This document shows, in pieces, positions 26,973-36,740 of a DNA stretch of 64,000 nt. The translations under genes and the position numbers were made by a program. The number at the start of each line of letters is the position of its first letter. Within the stretch, counting starts at the first letter, position 1. This stretch comes from CAVVAE01 sp963746185 (GTDB taxonomy: Bacteria; Actinomycetota; Actinomycetes; Propionibacteriales; Nocardioidaceae), in assembly GCA_963746185.1 (NCBI GenBank), contig CAVVAE010000002.1:248001-312000 (forward strand), in the 5' to 3' direction. Below the pieces are notes generated by a model. The model did no database searches. It worked only from the letters and a program-made list of their open reading frames with translations, and had not been told where the DNA came from.

Positions 26973-28898
26973 ATGTCCTCACCCTCTCGACGCCGCACGG
27001 CCGCCGTGGCCACCGCCACGCTGGCCCTGCTGGCGGCTGGTGCCCCAGCGTTGTCGGTCACCACCGATGACGGGTCCTCGGCCACCCATGACACGTCTGC
27101 ACGACAGACCTACCACCGCCTCACGCATGCCGCGGGTGCGGGCCAGAACGTTCGGCTCGACCTGCTGGCAATCAACGACTTCCACGGCAACCTCGAGAAG
27201 ATCCCGGCCACGAGCTCCTCGGGTCGGATCAACAACACCCCAGCCGGTGGCGTGGAGTTCCTCGCCCGACACCTCAAGAAGCTGCGCAGCCAGGCTGCGG
27301 CCAACGGCGCCAGCACGGTGACCGTTGCCGCGGGAGACCTGATCGGCGCATCGCCACTGCTGTCGGCGGCATTCCACGACGAGCCCAGTATCGAAGCGAT
27401 GAACAAGGTCGGCCTCCAGATCGCGTCGGTCGGCAACCACGAGTTCGACGAGGGCTACAAAGAGCTGCTGCGCATGCAGCGCGGAGGCTGCCTCGACGAT
27501 GGGGACGGCGAGAACAACCAGAACAGCTGCCCCGACCCTGACCACGACTTCGCCGGCGCAGACTTCCAGTACTTGGCGGCCAACGTGAAGTACGACGACG
27601 GGAAGCCGCATGACGGCAACCCGATCCTCCCTCCCTACAAGATCCAGCGGGTCCAAGGCATCAAGGTCGGCTTCATCGGGATGACGCTCGAGGACACCCC
27701 CAACATCGTCACCAAGGCGGGCGTTGAAGGCCTGAAGTTCACCGACGAGATCATCACCGCCAACCGCCTCGTGCCGAAGCTGGAAGGCATGGGAGTCAAG
27801 GCGATCGTGGTGCTGCTGCACGAGGGTGTCGTCCCGAGTGACGTGTCCAACTACGACGGCTGCTCCGGAGTCTCCGGCCCAGCCATCGACATCGCCGAGC
27901 GGCTCGACCCGCAGATCGACGCGGTAATTTCCGGCCACACCCACTCGGCGTACAACTGCACGGTTCTCGACCCACGGGGCCACAATCGGCTCCTGACAAG
28001 CGCCTCCTCCTTTGGGCGACTGGTCACCGATGTGCATCTGCTGATCAACGCGAACAGCCGCGACGTGGTTCGCGGCGCGGCGTTCGCTCACAACGTGATC
28101 GTGACCAACAACAACGACGGTCCGGACACTGACACGCTGCCGGACAACAACACCGCGCCGGTCCCGGCCCTGACGAACCTGATCACGCTGTACAAGGAGT
28201 TGGTGGCCGACATCGCCAACGAAGTGATCGGGCACATCGACCCGGAGGCAACGCCGTCACAAAGCGTCACGAGGACGGTCGATGCCGACGGCTCGGGTGA
28301 CTCGCAGCTGGGCAACCTGATCGCTGACGCCCAGAAGGTGGACCCCTCCGTCATCGAGACGGTTGGCGACCCTGCGCCGGTGATCGCGTTCATGAACCCC
28401 GGCGGCATCCGCGCCGATCTGCTCGAGAACGCTGCCGGTGACATCACCTACGAGGCGGCGTTCAACGTGCAGCCGTTCAACAATTACGACGTGTCCATGG
28501 ACCTGACAGGTCAGCAGATCCTCGACCTGCTGGAGCAGCAGTGGAACGGCGTCAACGAGGGCCCCCCGACGAGCAACAAGATCCTGCAGGTGAGCGGGAT
28601 CGAGTACACCTGGGACAAGTCCCTTGCGGCGGAGGTCGGCACGAACGCTGTAGTAGGCAGTGTGTTGGTCGACGCGGACGGCAACCCAGCTACCGCGCCC
28701 GTGCCGATCGTTCCCGGTAACACCTACCGGATCGTGTGCAACTCGTTCCTGTCCGACGGCGGCGACGGCTTCGGCGTCTTCGCATCGGGAACGAACAAGT
28801 TCTTCGGCGGGCTCGACATCGACGCCCTGTCGAACTACCTGGCCGCCAACGATCCCTACACGCCGGTCGCGACGACGAGGATCAACGCCGTCCCGTAA
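26973..28898 (+). CDS. Secreted 5'-nucleotidase / UDP-sugar diphosphatase family
   Basis: 641 residues with a signal peptide (TAAVATATLALLAAGAPALS). The metallophosphatase domain (about 60-370) shows INDFHGN, AAGDLIGASP, GNHEFDEG, LLHEG and GHTHSAYN with all metal ligands. The 5'-nucleotidase C-terminal domain (about 420-620) has FMNPGGIRADL, NYDVSMDLTGQQI and SDGGDGF. It hydrolyses nucleotides outside the cell to salvage nucleosides and phosphate. ATG 26973 has AGGAG about 10 nt upstream; longer frames add no signal sequence. A Cys pair (RGGCLDDG and SCPDP) may form a disulfide. Confidence 0.9.
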   Translation: MSSPSRRRTAAVATATLALLAAGAPALSVTTDDGSSATHDTSARQTYHRLTHAAGAGQNVRLDLLAINDFHGNLEKIPATSSSGRINNTPAGGVEFLARHLKKLRSQAAANGASTVTVAAGDLIGASPLLSAAFHDEPSIEAMNKVGLQIASVGNHEFDEGYKELLRMQRGGCLDDGDGENNQNSCPDPDHDFAGADFQYLAANVKYDDGKPHDGNPILPPYKIQRVQGIKVGFIGMTLEDTPNIVTKAGVEGLKFTDEIITANRLVPKLEGMGVKAIVVLLHEGVVPSDVSNYDGCSGVSGPAIDIAERLDPQIDAVISGHTHSAYNCTVLDPRGHNRLLTSASSFGRLVTDVHLLINANSRDVVRGAAFAHNVIVTNNNDGPDTDTLPDNNTAPVPALTNLITLYKELVADIANEVIGHIDPEATPSQSVTRTVDADGSGDSQLGNLIADAQKVDPSVIETVGDPAPVIAFMNPGGIRADLLENAAGDITYEAAFNVQPFNNYDVSMDLTGQQILDLLEQQWNGVNEGPPTSNKILQVSGIEYTWDKSLAAEVGTNAVVGSVLVDADGNPATAPVPIVPGNTYRIVCNSFLSDGGDGFGVFASGTNKFFGGLDIDALSNYLAANDPYTPVATTRINAVP

Positions 28899-28927
28899 CA
28901 GCGGACAGAACCCTGGGCAATACGCGC

Positions 28928-28957
28928 GCGGCGCACTCCCGTCGCGGAGTGCGCCGC
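28928..28957. terminator. Bidirectional hairpin terminator
   Basis: A perfect 12-bp stem (GCGGCGCACTCC / GGAGTGCGCCGC) with a 6-nt loop stands exactly between the convergent nucleotidase and VOC genes, 29 nt after one stop and 12 nt from the other. Confidence 0.75.
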
Positions 28958-28969
28958 TCGTGCGTCTGG

Positions 28970-29353
28970 CTAGCCGCCGACAGAGGTCGTGTCGGACTGC
29001 TGCACGGCCCAACCGTTCCCGTCGGGGTCGCTGAAGTAGATGAAGCGACCCCAAGGCTCGTCGCTCACTTCAGAGGCCTCCAGCCCTCGCCCGACGAGCT
29101 CGGCCCGCGCCGCCTCGATGTCAGCCACGACCAGCTGTAAGCCCTTGAGCGACCCGGGATTGTCTTCGTTGCCCAGGCCGCTTCCGATCCAGATCGAGCA
29201 TGCTGAGCCTGGTGGCGTGAGCTGCACGAAGCGCTGGGTTTCGCTCAGCTGGTGGTCGTGATCGGCGATGAAGCCGGCCTTCTCGGTGTAGAACGCCTTG
29301 GCGCGATCGACGTCCGAAACCGGGACCGCGATCAGCTGAAGCTCGAAGTGCAT
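28970..29353 (-). CDS. VOC (glyoxalase/bleomycin-resistance) family protein
   Basis: 127 residues with the paired beta-alpha-beta-beta-beta pattern: LQLIAVPVSDVDRAKAFY in the first half, VADIEAARAELVGRG and the metal-site segment WGRFIYFSDPDGN in the second. VOC proteins bind a metal or small ligand as dimers; substrates vary from methylglyoxal to antibiotics, and nothing here narrows it. Its start is at ATG 29353 and it is divergent from the EEP gene at 29458. Confidence 0.85.
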   Translation of the reverse strand: MHFELQLIAVPVSDVDRAKAFYTEKAGFIADHDHQLSETQRFVQLTPPGSACSIWIGSGLGNEDNPGSLKGLQLVVADIEAARAELVGRGLEASEVSDEPWGRFIYFSDPDGNGWAVQQSDTTSVGG

Positions 29354-29457
29354 GGGTCCTCCCCTGTGCTGTGATCGTGACGGCCATCGGCCAGCCGTCG
29401 TACATGAAGCACGCTATCGGTCGGGCACGACGCTCCCGCAACGGCACAATAGGCATC

Positions 29458-30228
29458 GTGCGCTTAGCCACCTTCAACATTCTCAACGGACGCTCGACGG
29501 ATGACGACCGCGTGGACGTCGACCGCTTCGCCGCCGCGATCCGCACCCTCGACGCCGATGTGCTCGCGCTGCAGGAGGTCGATCGTGATCAGCCCCGCTC
29601 ACAGGGCCTGGACCTGACGAGCGTCGCCGCCGAGACGATGGGGGCGACCGACCACCGCTTCGTCGCGGCCATGTCGGGTACGGCGGGTACGGCGGGTATG
29701 GCTTGGCAGGCGGCCACGGGGGACGAGCAACCTGGCACGCCGCTCTACGGCATCGCCCTGCTGTCGCGCTACCCCATGCGCAACTGGCAGGTCGTGCGGT
29801 TGCCACCATTCCCGGTGCCGGTGCCGCTGTGGCATCGCGGAGGGCGTCCGCATCTCGCACGCGACGAAGCCCGGGTCGCGATCATCGCCACAGTCGAGAC
29901 GCCGCGCGGAGATGCGTGGGTGGCGGCGACACACCTGTCATATCTGTCCGGGTCGAACGTCCTCCAGCTACGCCGACTGGCACGTGCCCTCGCGGTGAAA
30001 CCAGCGCCGGCGATCTTGATGGGCGACCTCAACATGCGCCCTCCGATGGCTCAACGGTTCACGCGGATGGAGGCGCTGTCGACGGCGCTGACCTTTCCTG
30101 CGCATCAGCCGGAGTACCAGATCGACCACATCCTGAGCCGCGGTATCTCCGGCGCAAACTCCGGCGAGTCCATCCGGCTGCCCCTCTCTGATCACCTCGC
30201 CCTCACGGTCGAGGTGCCTGACCGCTGA
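29458..30228 (+). CDS. Endonuclease/exonuclease/phosphatase-family protein, cytoplasmic
   Basis: About 256 residues from GTG 29458, which gives the standard opening RLATFNILNG. EEP motifs follow: LALQEVDRDQPRS, LLSRYPM, THLSYL, LMGDLNMRP, DHILSRG and terminal LSDHLAL. Unlike the 6127 paralogue there is no signal peptide. A Gly-Thr/Ala-rich stretch near residue 70 (GTAGTAGMA) is low complexity. The substrate could be DNA, RNA or a phosphoester. It is 60 nt upstream of the helicase gene on the same strand. Confidence 0.82.
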   Translation: MRLATFNILNGRSTDDDRVDVDRFAAAIRTLDADVLALQEVDRDQPRSQGLDLTSVAAETMGATDHRFVAAMSGTAGTAGMAWQAATGDEQPGTPLYGIALLSRYPMRNWQVVRLPPFPVPVPLWHRGGRPHLARDEARVAIIATVETPRGDAWVAATHLSYLSGSNVLQLRRLARALAVKPAPAILMGDLNMRPPMAQRFTRMEALSTALTFPAHQPEYQIDHILSRGISGANSGESIRLPLSDHLALTVEVPDR

Positions 30229-30288
30229 GCCCGATCCCTGTGAGGTGCCCGAGCGCTGGCGCGGTCGAGCAGGGGAAGATGGGCCACG

Positions 30289-32826
30289 ATGTCTGTTTCT
30301 CCGGTCCCTTCCCTGCTGTCGCGGCTCCCGGCCGAGCCGACGCCGGATGCGTTGTACGACGCATTCGAGGGATGGACGACGGAGCAGGGCCTCACGCTCT
30401 ACCCCGCCCAGACCGAGGCGTTGATCGAGATCGTCGATGGGGCGAACGTCATCCTGGCGACGCCCACCGGCTCGGGCAAGAGTCTGGTCGCCGCCGGCGC
30501 GCACTTTGCCGCTCTGGCCCAGGGCAAGCGCACGTTCTACACCGCGCCGATCAAAGCTCTCGTGTCGGAGAAGTTCTTCGCGCTCTGCGAGATGTTCGGG
30601 CCTGACAACGTCGGCATGCTGACCGGCGACGCCGCGGTCAACCCGAACGCGCCGATCATCACCGCAACCGCGGAGGTGCTCGCGAACCAGGCGCTCCGCG
30701 AAGGCAGCGCCACCGACGTCGGTGTCGTCGTGATGGACGAGTTCCACTTCTACACCGAGCCTGACCGTGGTTGGGCATGGCAAGTGCCGCTGCTGGAGCT
30801 CACCAACGCGCAGTTCATGCTGATGTCGGCAACGCTCGGCGACATGTCGCGCTTCCGTGACGACCTCACACGTCGTACGGGCCGACGCACCACCATCGTC
30901 GCGTCGACCGATCGTCCGGTGCCGCTGCACTTCTCTTACGCCACCACTCCCATCCACGAGACGCTCGAGGAGCTCCTCACGACTCACCAGGCGCCGGTGT
31001 ACGTCGTGCACTTCACCCAAGCCGAAGCGATCGAGCGGGCGCAGGCGCTGTCGAGCCTCAAGGTCGCGACCCGCGAGGAACGCGACCAGATTGCCGACCT
31101 CATCGGGGAGTTCCGTTTTGCCGCCGGGTTCGGGCGCACCCTGAGCCGGCTGGTCCGGATGGGCATCGGCGTCCATCACGCCGGCATGCTCCCGCGATAC
31201 CGCCGGCTCGTGGAGACCCTCGCCCAGGCCGGGCTGCTCAAGGTCATTTGCGGAACTGACACGCTCGGCGTCGGTATCAACGTACCGATCCGCACGGTCG
31301 TGCTCACCGGGCTCACCAAGTACGACGGCGTGCGCTCGCGTCATCTCCGCGCTCGCGAGTTCCACCAGATCTCCGGGCGGGCCGGACGTGCTGGCTACGA
31401 CACTTTCGGCAGTGTCGTCGTGCAAGCGCCCGAGCACGAGGTCGAGAACGCGCGGCTGGTGAAGAAGGCTGGAGACGACCCGAAGAAGCTGCGTCGGGTG
31501 CAACGCAAGAAGCCGCCTGAGGGGTTCGTGAACTGGGGCGAGAAGACGTTTGACCGGCTTGTCGTCGCCGAGCCCGAGCCGCTCACGTCAAGCTTCGCGG
31601 TCACCCACTCGATGCTGCTCAACGTGATTGCGCGGCCTGGCGATCCGTTTGTTGCCATGCGGAAGTTACTGACCGACAACCACGAGGACCGCGCAGCTCA
31701 GCTCAAGCACATCCGGCACGCCGTCGCGATCAGCCGGGCGCTGCTCGCTGGTGGCGTGGTCGAGCGGCTGGCCGAGCCCGAGCCGGATGGCCGAGGCTTG
31801 CGGCTCACCGTCGACCTGCCCGCGAACTTCGCGCTCGACCAACCGCTGTCGGCCTTCGCGATGGCGTCACTCGCGCTGCTCGACCAGGACTCACCGACGT
31901 ACGCGCTCGATGTCGTCTCGGTGATCGAGTCGACCCTGGAGGATCCGCGGCAGATTCTTTCGGCGCAGCTGTTCAAGGCGCGGGGCGAGGCGGTGGCCGC
32001 GATGAAGTCCGAAGGCATCGAGTACGACGAGCGGATCGAGCTGCTCGATGACGTGACCTACCCGAAGCCGCTGGAGGAGTTGCTCGAGGCGGCGTACGAG
32101 ACGTATCGCAAGGGCCACCCGTGGGTCGCGGACCACCCGCTGCGGCCGAAGTCGATCGTGCGCGACATGTACGAACGCGCGATGACGTTCGTCGAGTACG
32201 TCGGCTTCTACGGCCTCGCGCGCTCCGAAGGTCTTGTGCTGCGCTACCTGGCCGATGCCTTTCGCGCCCTGCGCCACACGGTGCCCGAGACGGCCCGAAA
32301 CGAAGAGCTCGACGACTTCATCGAATGGCTCGGTGAGCTGACTCGACAGGTCGACTCTTCGCTCCTTGATGAGTGGGAGAAGCTCGCCGCGGGCGAGGAC
32401 CTGACTGATGCTGACTTCGTCCGTCCGCGGCTCGACGCCGAATTCCGTCCGGTGACCGGCAATCCCCGGGCCTTCCGGGTCTTGGTGCGCAACGCGATGT
32501 TCCGACGCGTCGAGTTGGCCGCCCGCCGCGACTGGACCGCGCTCGGCGAGCTCGACGGCGATGCCGGCTGGGATGCCGAGGCATGGCAGGACGCCATGTC
32601 GTCGTACTGGGAGGAGCACGCGTCGCTGCTCACCGACGCCAACGCCCGCGGTCCAGGGCTGCTCATGATCGACGACGGGTCCGAGCCCGGCGTGTGGAAG
32701 GTGCGGCAGATCCTGCACGACCCCGAGGGATTCCACGACTGGGCGTTCCTGGCGTCCGTCAACCTGGCCGCCTCCGACGAAGCCGGTTACGCCGTCGTGG
32801 AACTCACCGACATCACCGGTGGCTGA
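30289..32826 (+). CDS. DEAD/DEAH-box superfamily II helicase with DUF3516
   Basis: 845 residues. Helicase motifs in order: Q-like TLYPAQTEAL, I ATPTGSGKSL (about 57-66), II DEFH, III SATLGDMS, IV/V region CGTDTLGVGINVPI and VI HQISGRAGRAGYD. The C-terminal half matches the Ski2-like/DUF3516 layout of actinobacterial HelY relatives, with RPKSIVRDMYE and the winged-helix/ratchet regions. The family is thought to act on RNA in processing or decay. The SGRAGR motif is characteristic of Ski2/Mtr4-type enzymes. ATG 30289 is closely preceded by GGGGAAGATGG. Confidence 0.88.
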   Translation: MSVSPVPSLLSRLPAEPTPDALYDAFEGWTTEQGLTLYPAQTEALIEIVDGANVILATPTGSGKSLVAAGAHFAALAQGKRTFYTAPIKALVSEKFFALCEMFGPDNVGMLTGDAAVNPNAPIITATAEVLANQALREGSATDVGVVVMDEFHFYTEPDRGWAWQVPLLELTNAQFMLMSATLGDMSRFRDDLTRRTGRRTTIVASTDRPVPLHFSYATTPIHETLEELLTTHQAPVYVVHFTQAEAIERAQALSSLKVATREERDQIADLIGEFRFAAGFGRTLSRLVRMGIGVHHAGMLPRYRRLVETLAQAGLLKVICGTDTLGVGINVPIRTVVLTGLTKYDGVRSRHLRAREFHQISGRAGRAGYDTFGSVVVQAPEHEVENARLVKKAGDDPKKLRRVQRKKPPEGFVNWGEKTFDRLVVAEPEPLTSSFAVTHSMLLNVIARPGDPFVAMRKLLTDNHEDRAAQLKHIRHAVAISRALLAGGVVERLAEPEPDGRGLRLTVDLPANFALDQPLSAFAMASLALLDQDSPTYALDVVSVIESTLEDPRQILSAQLFKARGEAVAAMKSEGIEYDERIELLDDVTYPKPLEELLEAAYETYRKGHPWVADHPLRPKSIVRDMYERAMTFVEYVGFYGLARSEGLVLRYLADAFRALRHTVPETARNEELDDFIEWLGELTRQVDSSLLDEWEKLAAGEDLTDADFVRPRLDAEFRPVTGNPRAFRVLVRNAMFRRVELAARRDWTALGELDGDAGWDAEAWQDAMSSYWEEHASLLTDANARGPGLLMIDDGSEPGVWKVRQILHDPEGFHDWAFLASVNLAASDEAGYAVVELTDITGG

Positions 32827-32886
32827 CGCAGCGGCTCGGAGATTCCGTCGCCACGGTATCGCCGCGCGCTACGACTTCCCGCGGCC

Positions 32887-34212
32887 CTATCCGGGTCGGG
32901 GTTTGAAGCGTTCATGGCGGATGGGTCTGCGTGTCGGGTCGATCCGGGTGGGTGGGATGACCTCGATGATGCCGTCGGGGGCTCTGGACAGGTCCCATTC
33001 GCCTTGGTGAACCAGGTGGTGATGAAAACTACAGAGTAAGCAGCCGTTCACGAGATCGGTGGCTCCGCCCTCGCTCCACGGCTTCAAGTGGTGGGCTTCG
33101 CACCAGGCCGGGGGCCGCTGGCAGCCGGCGAAGACGCAGCCTCGGTCGCGGGCAGCGAGTGCCAGGCGCTGGTAGCGGTCGAAGAGCCGCCGGCTGACCC
33201 CTAGGTCGAGGATTCGTGACTCGCCGCCGAGTACGAGGGGCAGGATGCCGGCGTTGCACGCCAGCCGGCGTACCTCGGAAATCGAGACGGTGCCGCCGGT
33301 GTCCAAGGTGGCCTCCCCGGCTCCAGCCCGGAGCTTGTCTTCGTCGACGGTGACCACGATCGACGCGTTCGCCACCCCATGTTGTGGCAGCCCGTCGACC
33401 GGGAGGTGCTCGATCAGCTCACAGAACGCCAGCCCCATCCGGGACTCATAACCCAAAGGCTCACATGTGCCGTCATCAAAGAGGTGATGGTCGCGGCGGG
33501 GTGACGCGCACGCATCCAGGGCCTTCTTGAGCATCGCGAAGGTCACGTTGGGCACCGCGAACCGGCCACGGGAGATGCCGTCGGCACCGAACTGGCCGAC
33601 AAACATCGTCTGTTTGCGGGCTCGCTCCTCTTGCGCCTGCAGCTGCTGCTCCAACGTCTCGTCTGCTCCGTCAGGGTCAACAACCTCGACCAGGTGGTTG
33701 GCCACCACCCGCAGCTGGGCGACACTCAACCGGGCCGCATGGTCCAACAGATCAGCCTGCGCGGCCTCGATCCGCAGCGGGTCAATAGTCGACGACAGCC
33801 GGTTAACCGCTTCAGCCACCACCAGCGCCTGCTCAGCGCTGACATGACCGGCCGCGAACTCCCGCCTGGTGTTCTCACAGCGCTCGGTCATCGCCCGCGC
33901 GGTCGCCACCGTACGCGTCGCCTCAGCGGCTGACATCTGGTGGGCCGCGATCAGATGCGCCCGCGTCGATGAGGCTCCTGACTTGCTCGCGAGGTCGCGC
34001 TCATCAACCTCCCGGACAAGACGACTGATCAGCTCGTCGTTCGCGGCCTTCACTGACAGCGCCTCCGCCAACCGGTCATTGAGCCGGGCGTCATCTAAGG
34101 ACCAGGTCGGGACATCCATCAGCCCAGCCAGCTCAGCACGCGCCACCCCCAACGCAACACCGAACCCATCGCCGACTCGCGGCGATCCGGGAGGCAGAAG
34201 CGTCGTACTCAT
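32887..34212 (-). CDS. DUF222 / HNH endonuclease family protein (13E12-like)
   Basis: 441 residues. The N-terminal two thirds are the helical DUF222 domain (VKAANDELISRLVREVDERD, AHQMSAAEATRTVATARAM); the C-terminal HNH module has CVFAGCQRPPAWCEAHHLKPW and NGCLLCSFHHHLVHQG with paired Cys zinc ligands and the HH/N/H core. Such genes are multicopy in many actinobacteria (REP13E12 family in mycobacteria) and are thought to be mobile or selfish. The gene stands alone and an assembly or annotation may find identical copies elsewhere. Start ATG 34212. Confidence 0.9.
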   Translation of the reverse strand: MSTTLLPPGSPRVGDGFGVALGVARAELAGLMDVPTWSLDDARLNDRLAEALSVKAANDELISRLVREVDERDLASKSGASSTRAHLIAAHQMSAAEATRTVATARAMTERCENTRREFAAGHVSAEQALVVAEAVNRLSSTIDPLRIEAAQADLLDHAARLSVAQLRVVANHLVEVVDPDGADETLEQQLQAQEERARKQTMFVGQFGADGISRGRFAVPNVTFAMLKKALDACASPRRDHHLFDDGTCEPLGYESRMGLAFCELIEHLPVDGLPQHGVANASIVVTVDEDKLRAGAGEATLDTGGTVSISEVRRLACNAGILPLVLGGESRILDLGVSRRLFDRYQRLALAARDRGCVFAGCQRPPAWCEAHHLKPWSEGGATDLVNGCLLCSFHHHLVHQGEWDLSRAPDGIIEVIPPTRIDPTRRPIRHERFKPRPG

Positions 34213-34405
34213 GGAACAACACTACGACGGCCCACCGACAGTTCTTGGACTCAGAAACCCTTATACACAAGGGAAAACGGGGATTTCTTCAACGCGACCA
34301 GGCCTGCCCGATCGACGTCCTCTTCCCATCACTCCAAGTGCGGAGCAGACCGACACATCACCCACCAGGTTCCCTTGCATCGCCTGTGCCTGACATGATC
34401 GGCGT

Positions 34406-34732
34406 ATGGACGTCGCGTCGATCCACACCCTTTCCGAGGAACAGCTCGCAGTCGCCGCCAACGCGCCAAGCGGTCGGAGCGCCGTTCGGGTCTATGGCAG
34501 GTCGTCAGCAAACCTGCGGCAGACCCTCGTCGCACTCGCTGCCGGACGCACGATGGGTGAGCACAAGAGTCCAGGCGATGCGTCGCTGCTCTGCCTGCAA
34601 GGCGAGGTCATCCTTCGTGCCGGCGATCTCCGCGTCGAGCTCCGACCCGGTGATCTACTGGCCCTCCCGCCCCAACGTCACGACATCGAGGCGGTTGCCC
34701 CGTCCGTGCTCCTGCTGACCGTCGCGCACTGA
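34406..34732 (+). CDS. Small cupin-domain protein
   Basis: 108 residues, one cupin barrel: TLVALAAGRTMGEHKSPGDASLLCLQGEV and ELRPGDLLALPPQRHDIEA. Motif 1 keeps one His (GEH), and motif 2 has the PPxxxH pattern, so a metal site may be incomplete. Stand-alone cupins often sense or bind small ligands. No partner gene is obvious; the flanking gene is convergent. Confidence 0.8.
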   Translation: MDVASIHTLSEEQLAVAANAPSGRSAVRVYGRSSANLRQTLVALAAGRTMGEHKSPGDASLLCLQGEVILRAGDLRVELRPGDLLALPPQRHDIEAVAPSVLLLTVAH

Positions 34733-34815
34733 CTCGAGCCTGTACGCCGCCCGAGCACTGACCAGAGCCCCCGCGAGCCGCCGCGGTCGTCATCCACGCC
34801 GCGACAGCCACGCCT

Positions 34816-35508
34816 TCAGCCTCCGGATGTGGCGGCGGTCGAGGCGGCGACGACTACTCCCGCTGTGATCGCCGCGTTGACAGCGGCGACGGCATCCTTG
34901 ACCGCCTTCGGAGCCCAACTACCCTCGCTGATCTCCTTGCCACGTCGAGTGATCTGCCGCTTCGACCACCCTGTCTGGTCAGGTGTCACCACCATCGGCA
35001 GCTTGTCGATGGCGGCCAGCAGCGAGATGACAGCGGCGACTCGAGAGTCGGTCGGAGGCTGGTCGCGCATGACAGCGTGCTTGAGGTCGAGTCGGCTTCG
35101 CCGACCAGGTTCGGGGTCGACCACGGGCCAGCGCGTGCGCGGGAAGACGCCCAGGATCTTGCTGCGCTCCTGCCTGACGGTGCCGCGAGCAGCCAGCAGC
35201 GCGTACACGTCCTCGCGGACGCCCTTCGCGAGATGCCGAATCACGTCACGAGGGCGCTTGTTCTGTCGCCGCGACAGCTCGGCCAGCCCACGATCCAGGA
35301 CCGGGTCGCCCGTCGGGGCAGGGTCCCTGACCACGAGTCTGTCCCTCCGCACGGACTCGCCGCGGCCTGCGACATCGACGCGTCCCGCGAGCGAGAGCTC
35401 AAGCAGGACGGCTCCGGCGAGGGCGTACGTCAGCTTGGTCGAGTCGACCCGGGCCGCGCCCGACCGCTCGTCGGTCAGCAGCAGGAGCAAGTCTTCCGCG
35501 ATGAGCAC
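34816..35508 (-). CDS. GPP34-family (Golgi phosphoprotein 3-like) protein
   Basis: 230 residues opening with LIAEDLLLLLTDERSG, the conserved GPP34 start, followed by YALAGAVLLELSLAGRV and a helical core with KRPRDVIRHLAKGVREDVYALLAARG. The eukaryotic relative GOLPH3 binds phosphatidylinositol-4-P; bacterial members, frequent in actinobacteria, have no settled role. Basic surface stretches fit membrane or lipid binding. The last 20 residues are Ala/Thr-rich. It is 40 nt downstream of the aminotransferase gene on the same strand. Confidence 0.85.
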   Translation of the reverse strand: MLIAEDLLLLLTDERSGAARVDSTKLTYALAGAVLLELSLAGRVDVAGRGESVRRDRLVVRDPAPTGDPVLDRGLAELSRRQNKRPRDVIRHLAKGVREDVYALLAARGTVRQERSKILGVFPRTRWPVVDPEPGRRSRLDLKHAVMRDQPPTDSRVAAVISLLAAIDKLPMVVTPDQTGWSKRQITRRGKEISEGSWAPKAVKDAVAAVNAAITAGVVVAASTAATSGG

Positions 35509-35548
35509 GCCGCCACGCTAGCCGCAGTCTGGTTGGTACGACGGCGGG

Positions 35549-36703
35549 CTAGCCGCGCGAGACCGAGCCCAAGACCTCGCCGAGTCGAGACAGCGCCTCG
35601 GTGAAGTCCGTTGGATCGAGGTGGCCGAAGCCGACCCGAAACACCCGGTCGTCCTCGCCGAACCACGAACCTGGCGCGACCCGAACCTCGCGACGGCCCA
35701 GCTCGTCATGGACACCCCGCACGGCCTCGTCCGGCACCCGATCCGGGCTCATCCGCAGGCAGCACATTGCTCCGCCACCCGGCCTCACCAGGTCGACGGG
35801 CTGATCGACGGCCCAAGCCTCCAGCTCCGCCAGCGCATGCGAGAGCCGGGCGGCCCGTGGCGCGAGGATGCGATCACTGCTGCGCAGCACTTCAGCGCCG
35901 AGCGCCTCATCAAGCGTCGAACACGACACGGACGTCAGGAACTTCGCATTGCGGAGGCGTTCGATGAGGACGGCGTCCGTGCTCGTCAGCCACCCGACTC
36001 GTATCCCCGGTGCGCCATGCGCCTTCGACAACGACCCGGACGTCACGATGCGAGGCGAGAGTGCCGCGGCGGACGCGGGGACGGATGCGCTTCCGTATGT
36101 CGATGCGCGGTACGTCTCGTCCACCAGGATCACCGCCTCAGGCGCACGGGCCTCGACCACGCTCACCAGGTCGGTGAGCTCCTGGTCAGAGAACCGAACG
36201 CCGGACGGGTTCTGCGGCGACGCGAGCGACACCAACGTGGTCTCCGGATTCAACGCATCCGCGATCGCATCGAGGCGCAGCCGATAGCCCTCGTCAAACG
36301 ACAGCGACACCGTGTCAACATGCGCGCCCAGACCGGTCGGCACAGAGACGGCCGGCGGGAAGTACGGCGCCAGCACCACCGCGCGGCCGTGACACCGGTC
36401 CTGAGCCACCAGGAACAGCGCCTCGATCGCACCAGCCGTCACCAACACCGCATCAGCCGCCACACCAACATCTGCGCCGATCAGCGCGCGGAGCTCGCCA
36501 CTCCCAGGTGACGTTCCATAGCCCAGCCGGAAGTCGTTGAGCGTCGCCAGATCCGTGATCTCGCCAACCGCCAACGGCGGGCAGGTGCTCTCCGCCAGGT
36601 CGTACCGGACTACAGAGTCAACCAGCGCCGATATCTCGTCGGTCGGGAACTGGACGGCCCGGCTCTGCTGAGGGTGAGGCCGTTGCTTCAGGTCTTCAGT
36701 CAT
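35549..36703 (-). CDS. PLP-dependent class I/II aminotransferase
   Basis: 384 residues: YGTSPGSGELRALIG near the N-terminus, LASPQNPSGVRF, ILVDETYRAS (Asp and Tyr at the PLP ring) and the Schiff-base Lys in SGSLSKAHGAPGIRVGW. A C-terminal Arg region (RVAPGSWFGEDDRVFRVGFG) binds the carboxylate. It resembles the capreomycidine-synthase/aspartate-aminotransferase branch, though no antibiotic genes accompany it. Substrate unknown. Start ATG 36703; a repeat array separates it from the two-component genes. Confidence 0.83.
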   Translation of the reverse strand: MTEDLKQRPHPQQSRAVQFPTDEISALVDSVVRYDLAESTCPPLAVGEITDLATLNDFRLGYGTSPGSGELRALIGADVGVAADAVLVTAGAIEALFLVAQDRCHGRAVVLAPYFPPAVSVPTGLGAHVDTVSLSFDEGYRLRLDAIADALNPETTLVSLASPQNPSGVRFSDQELTDLVSVVEARAPEAVILVDETYRASTYGSASVPASAAALSPRIVTSGSLSKAHGAPGIRVGWLTSTDAVLIERLRNAKFLTSVSCSTLDEALGAEVLRSSDRILAPRAARLSHALAELEAWAVDQPVDLVRPGGGAMCCLRMSPDRVPDEAVRGVHDELGRREVRVAPGSWFGEDDRVFRVGFGHLDPTDFTEALSRLGEVLGSVSRG

Positions 36704-36740
36704 CGGACCACGATATGACTCCCACTGTTTGAAGCGCCGA

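Noticed and set aside
29968..31503. 511-residue minus-strand frame opposite the helicase gene
   Set aside because: It covers the EEP end and helicase motifs in antisense and has no homologous features.
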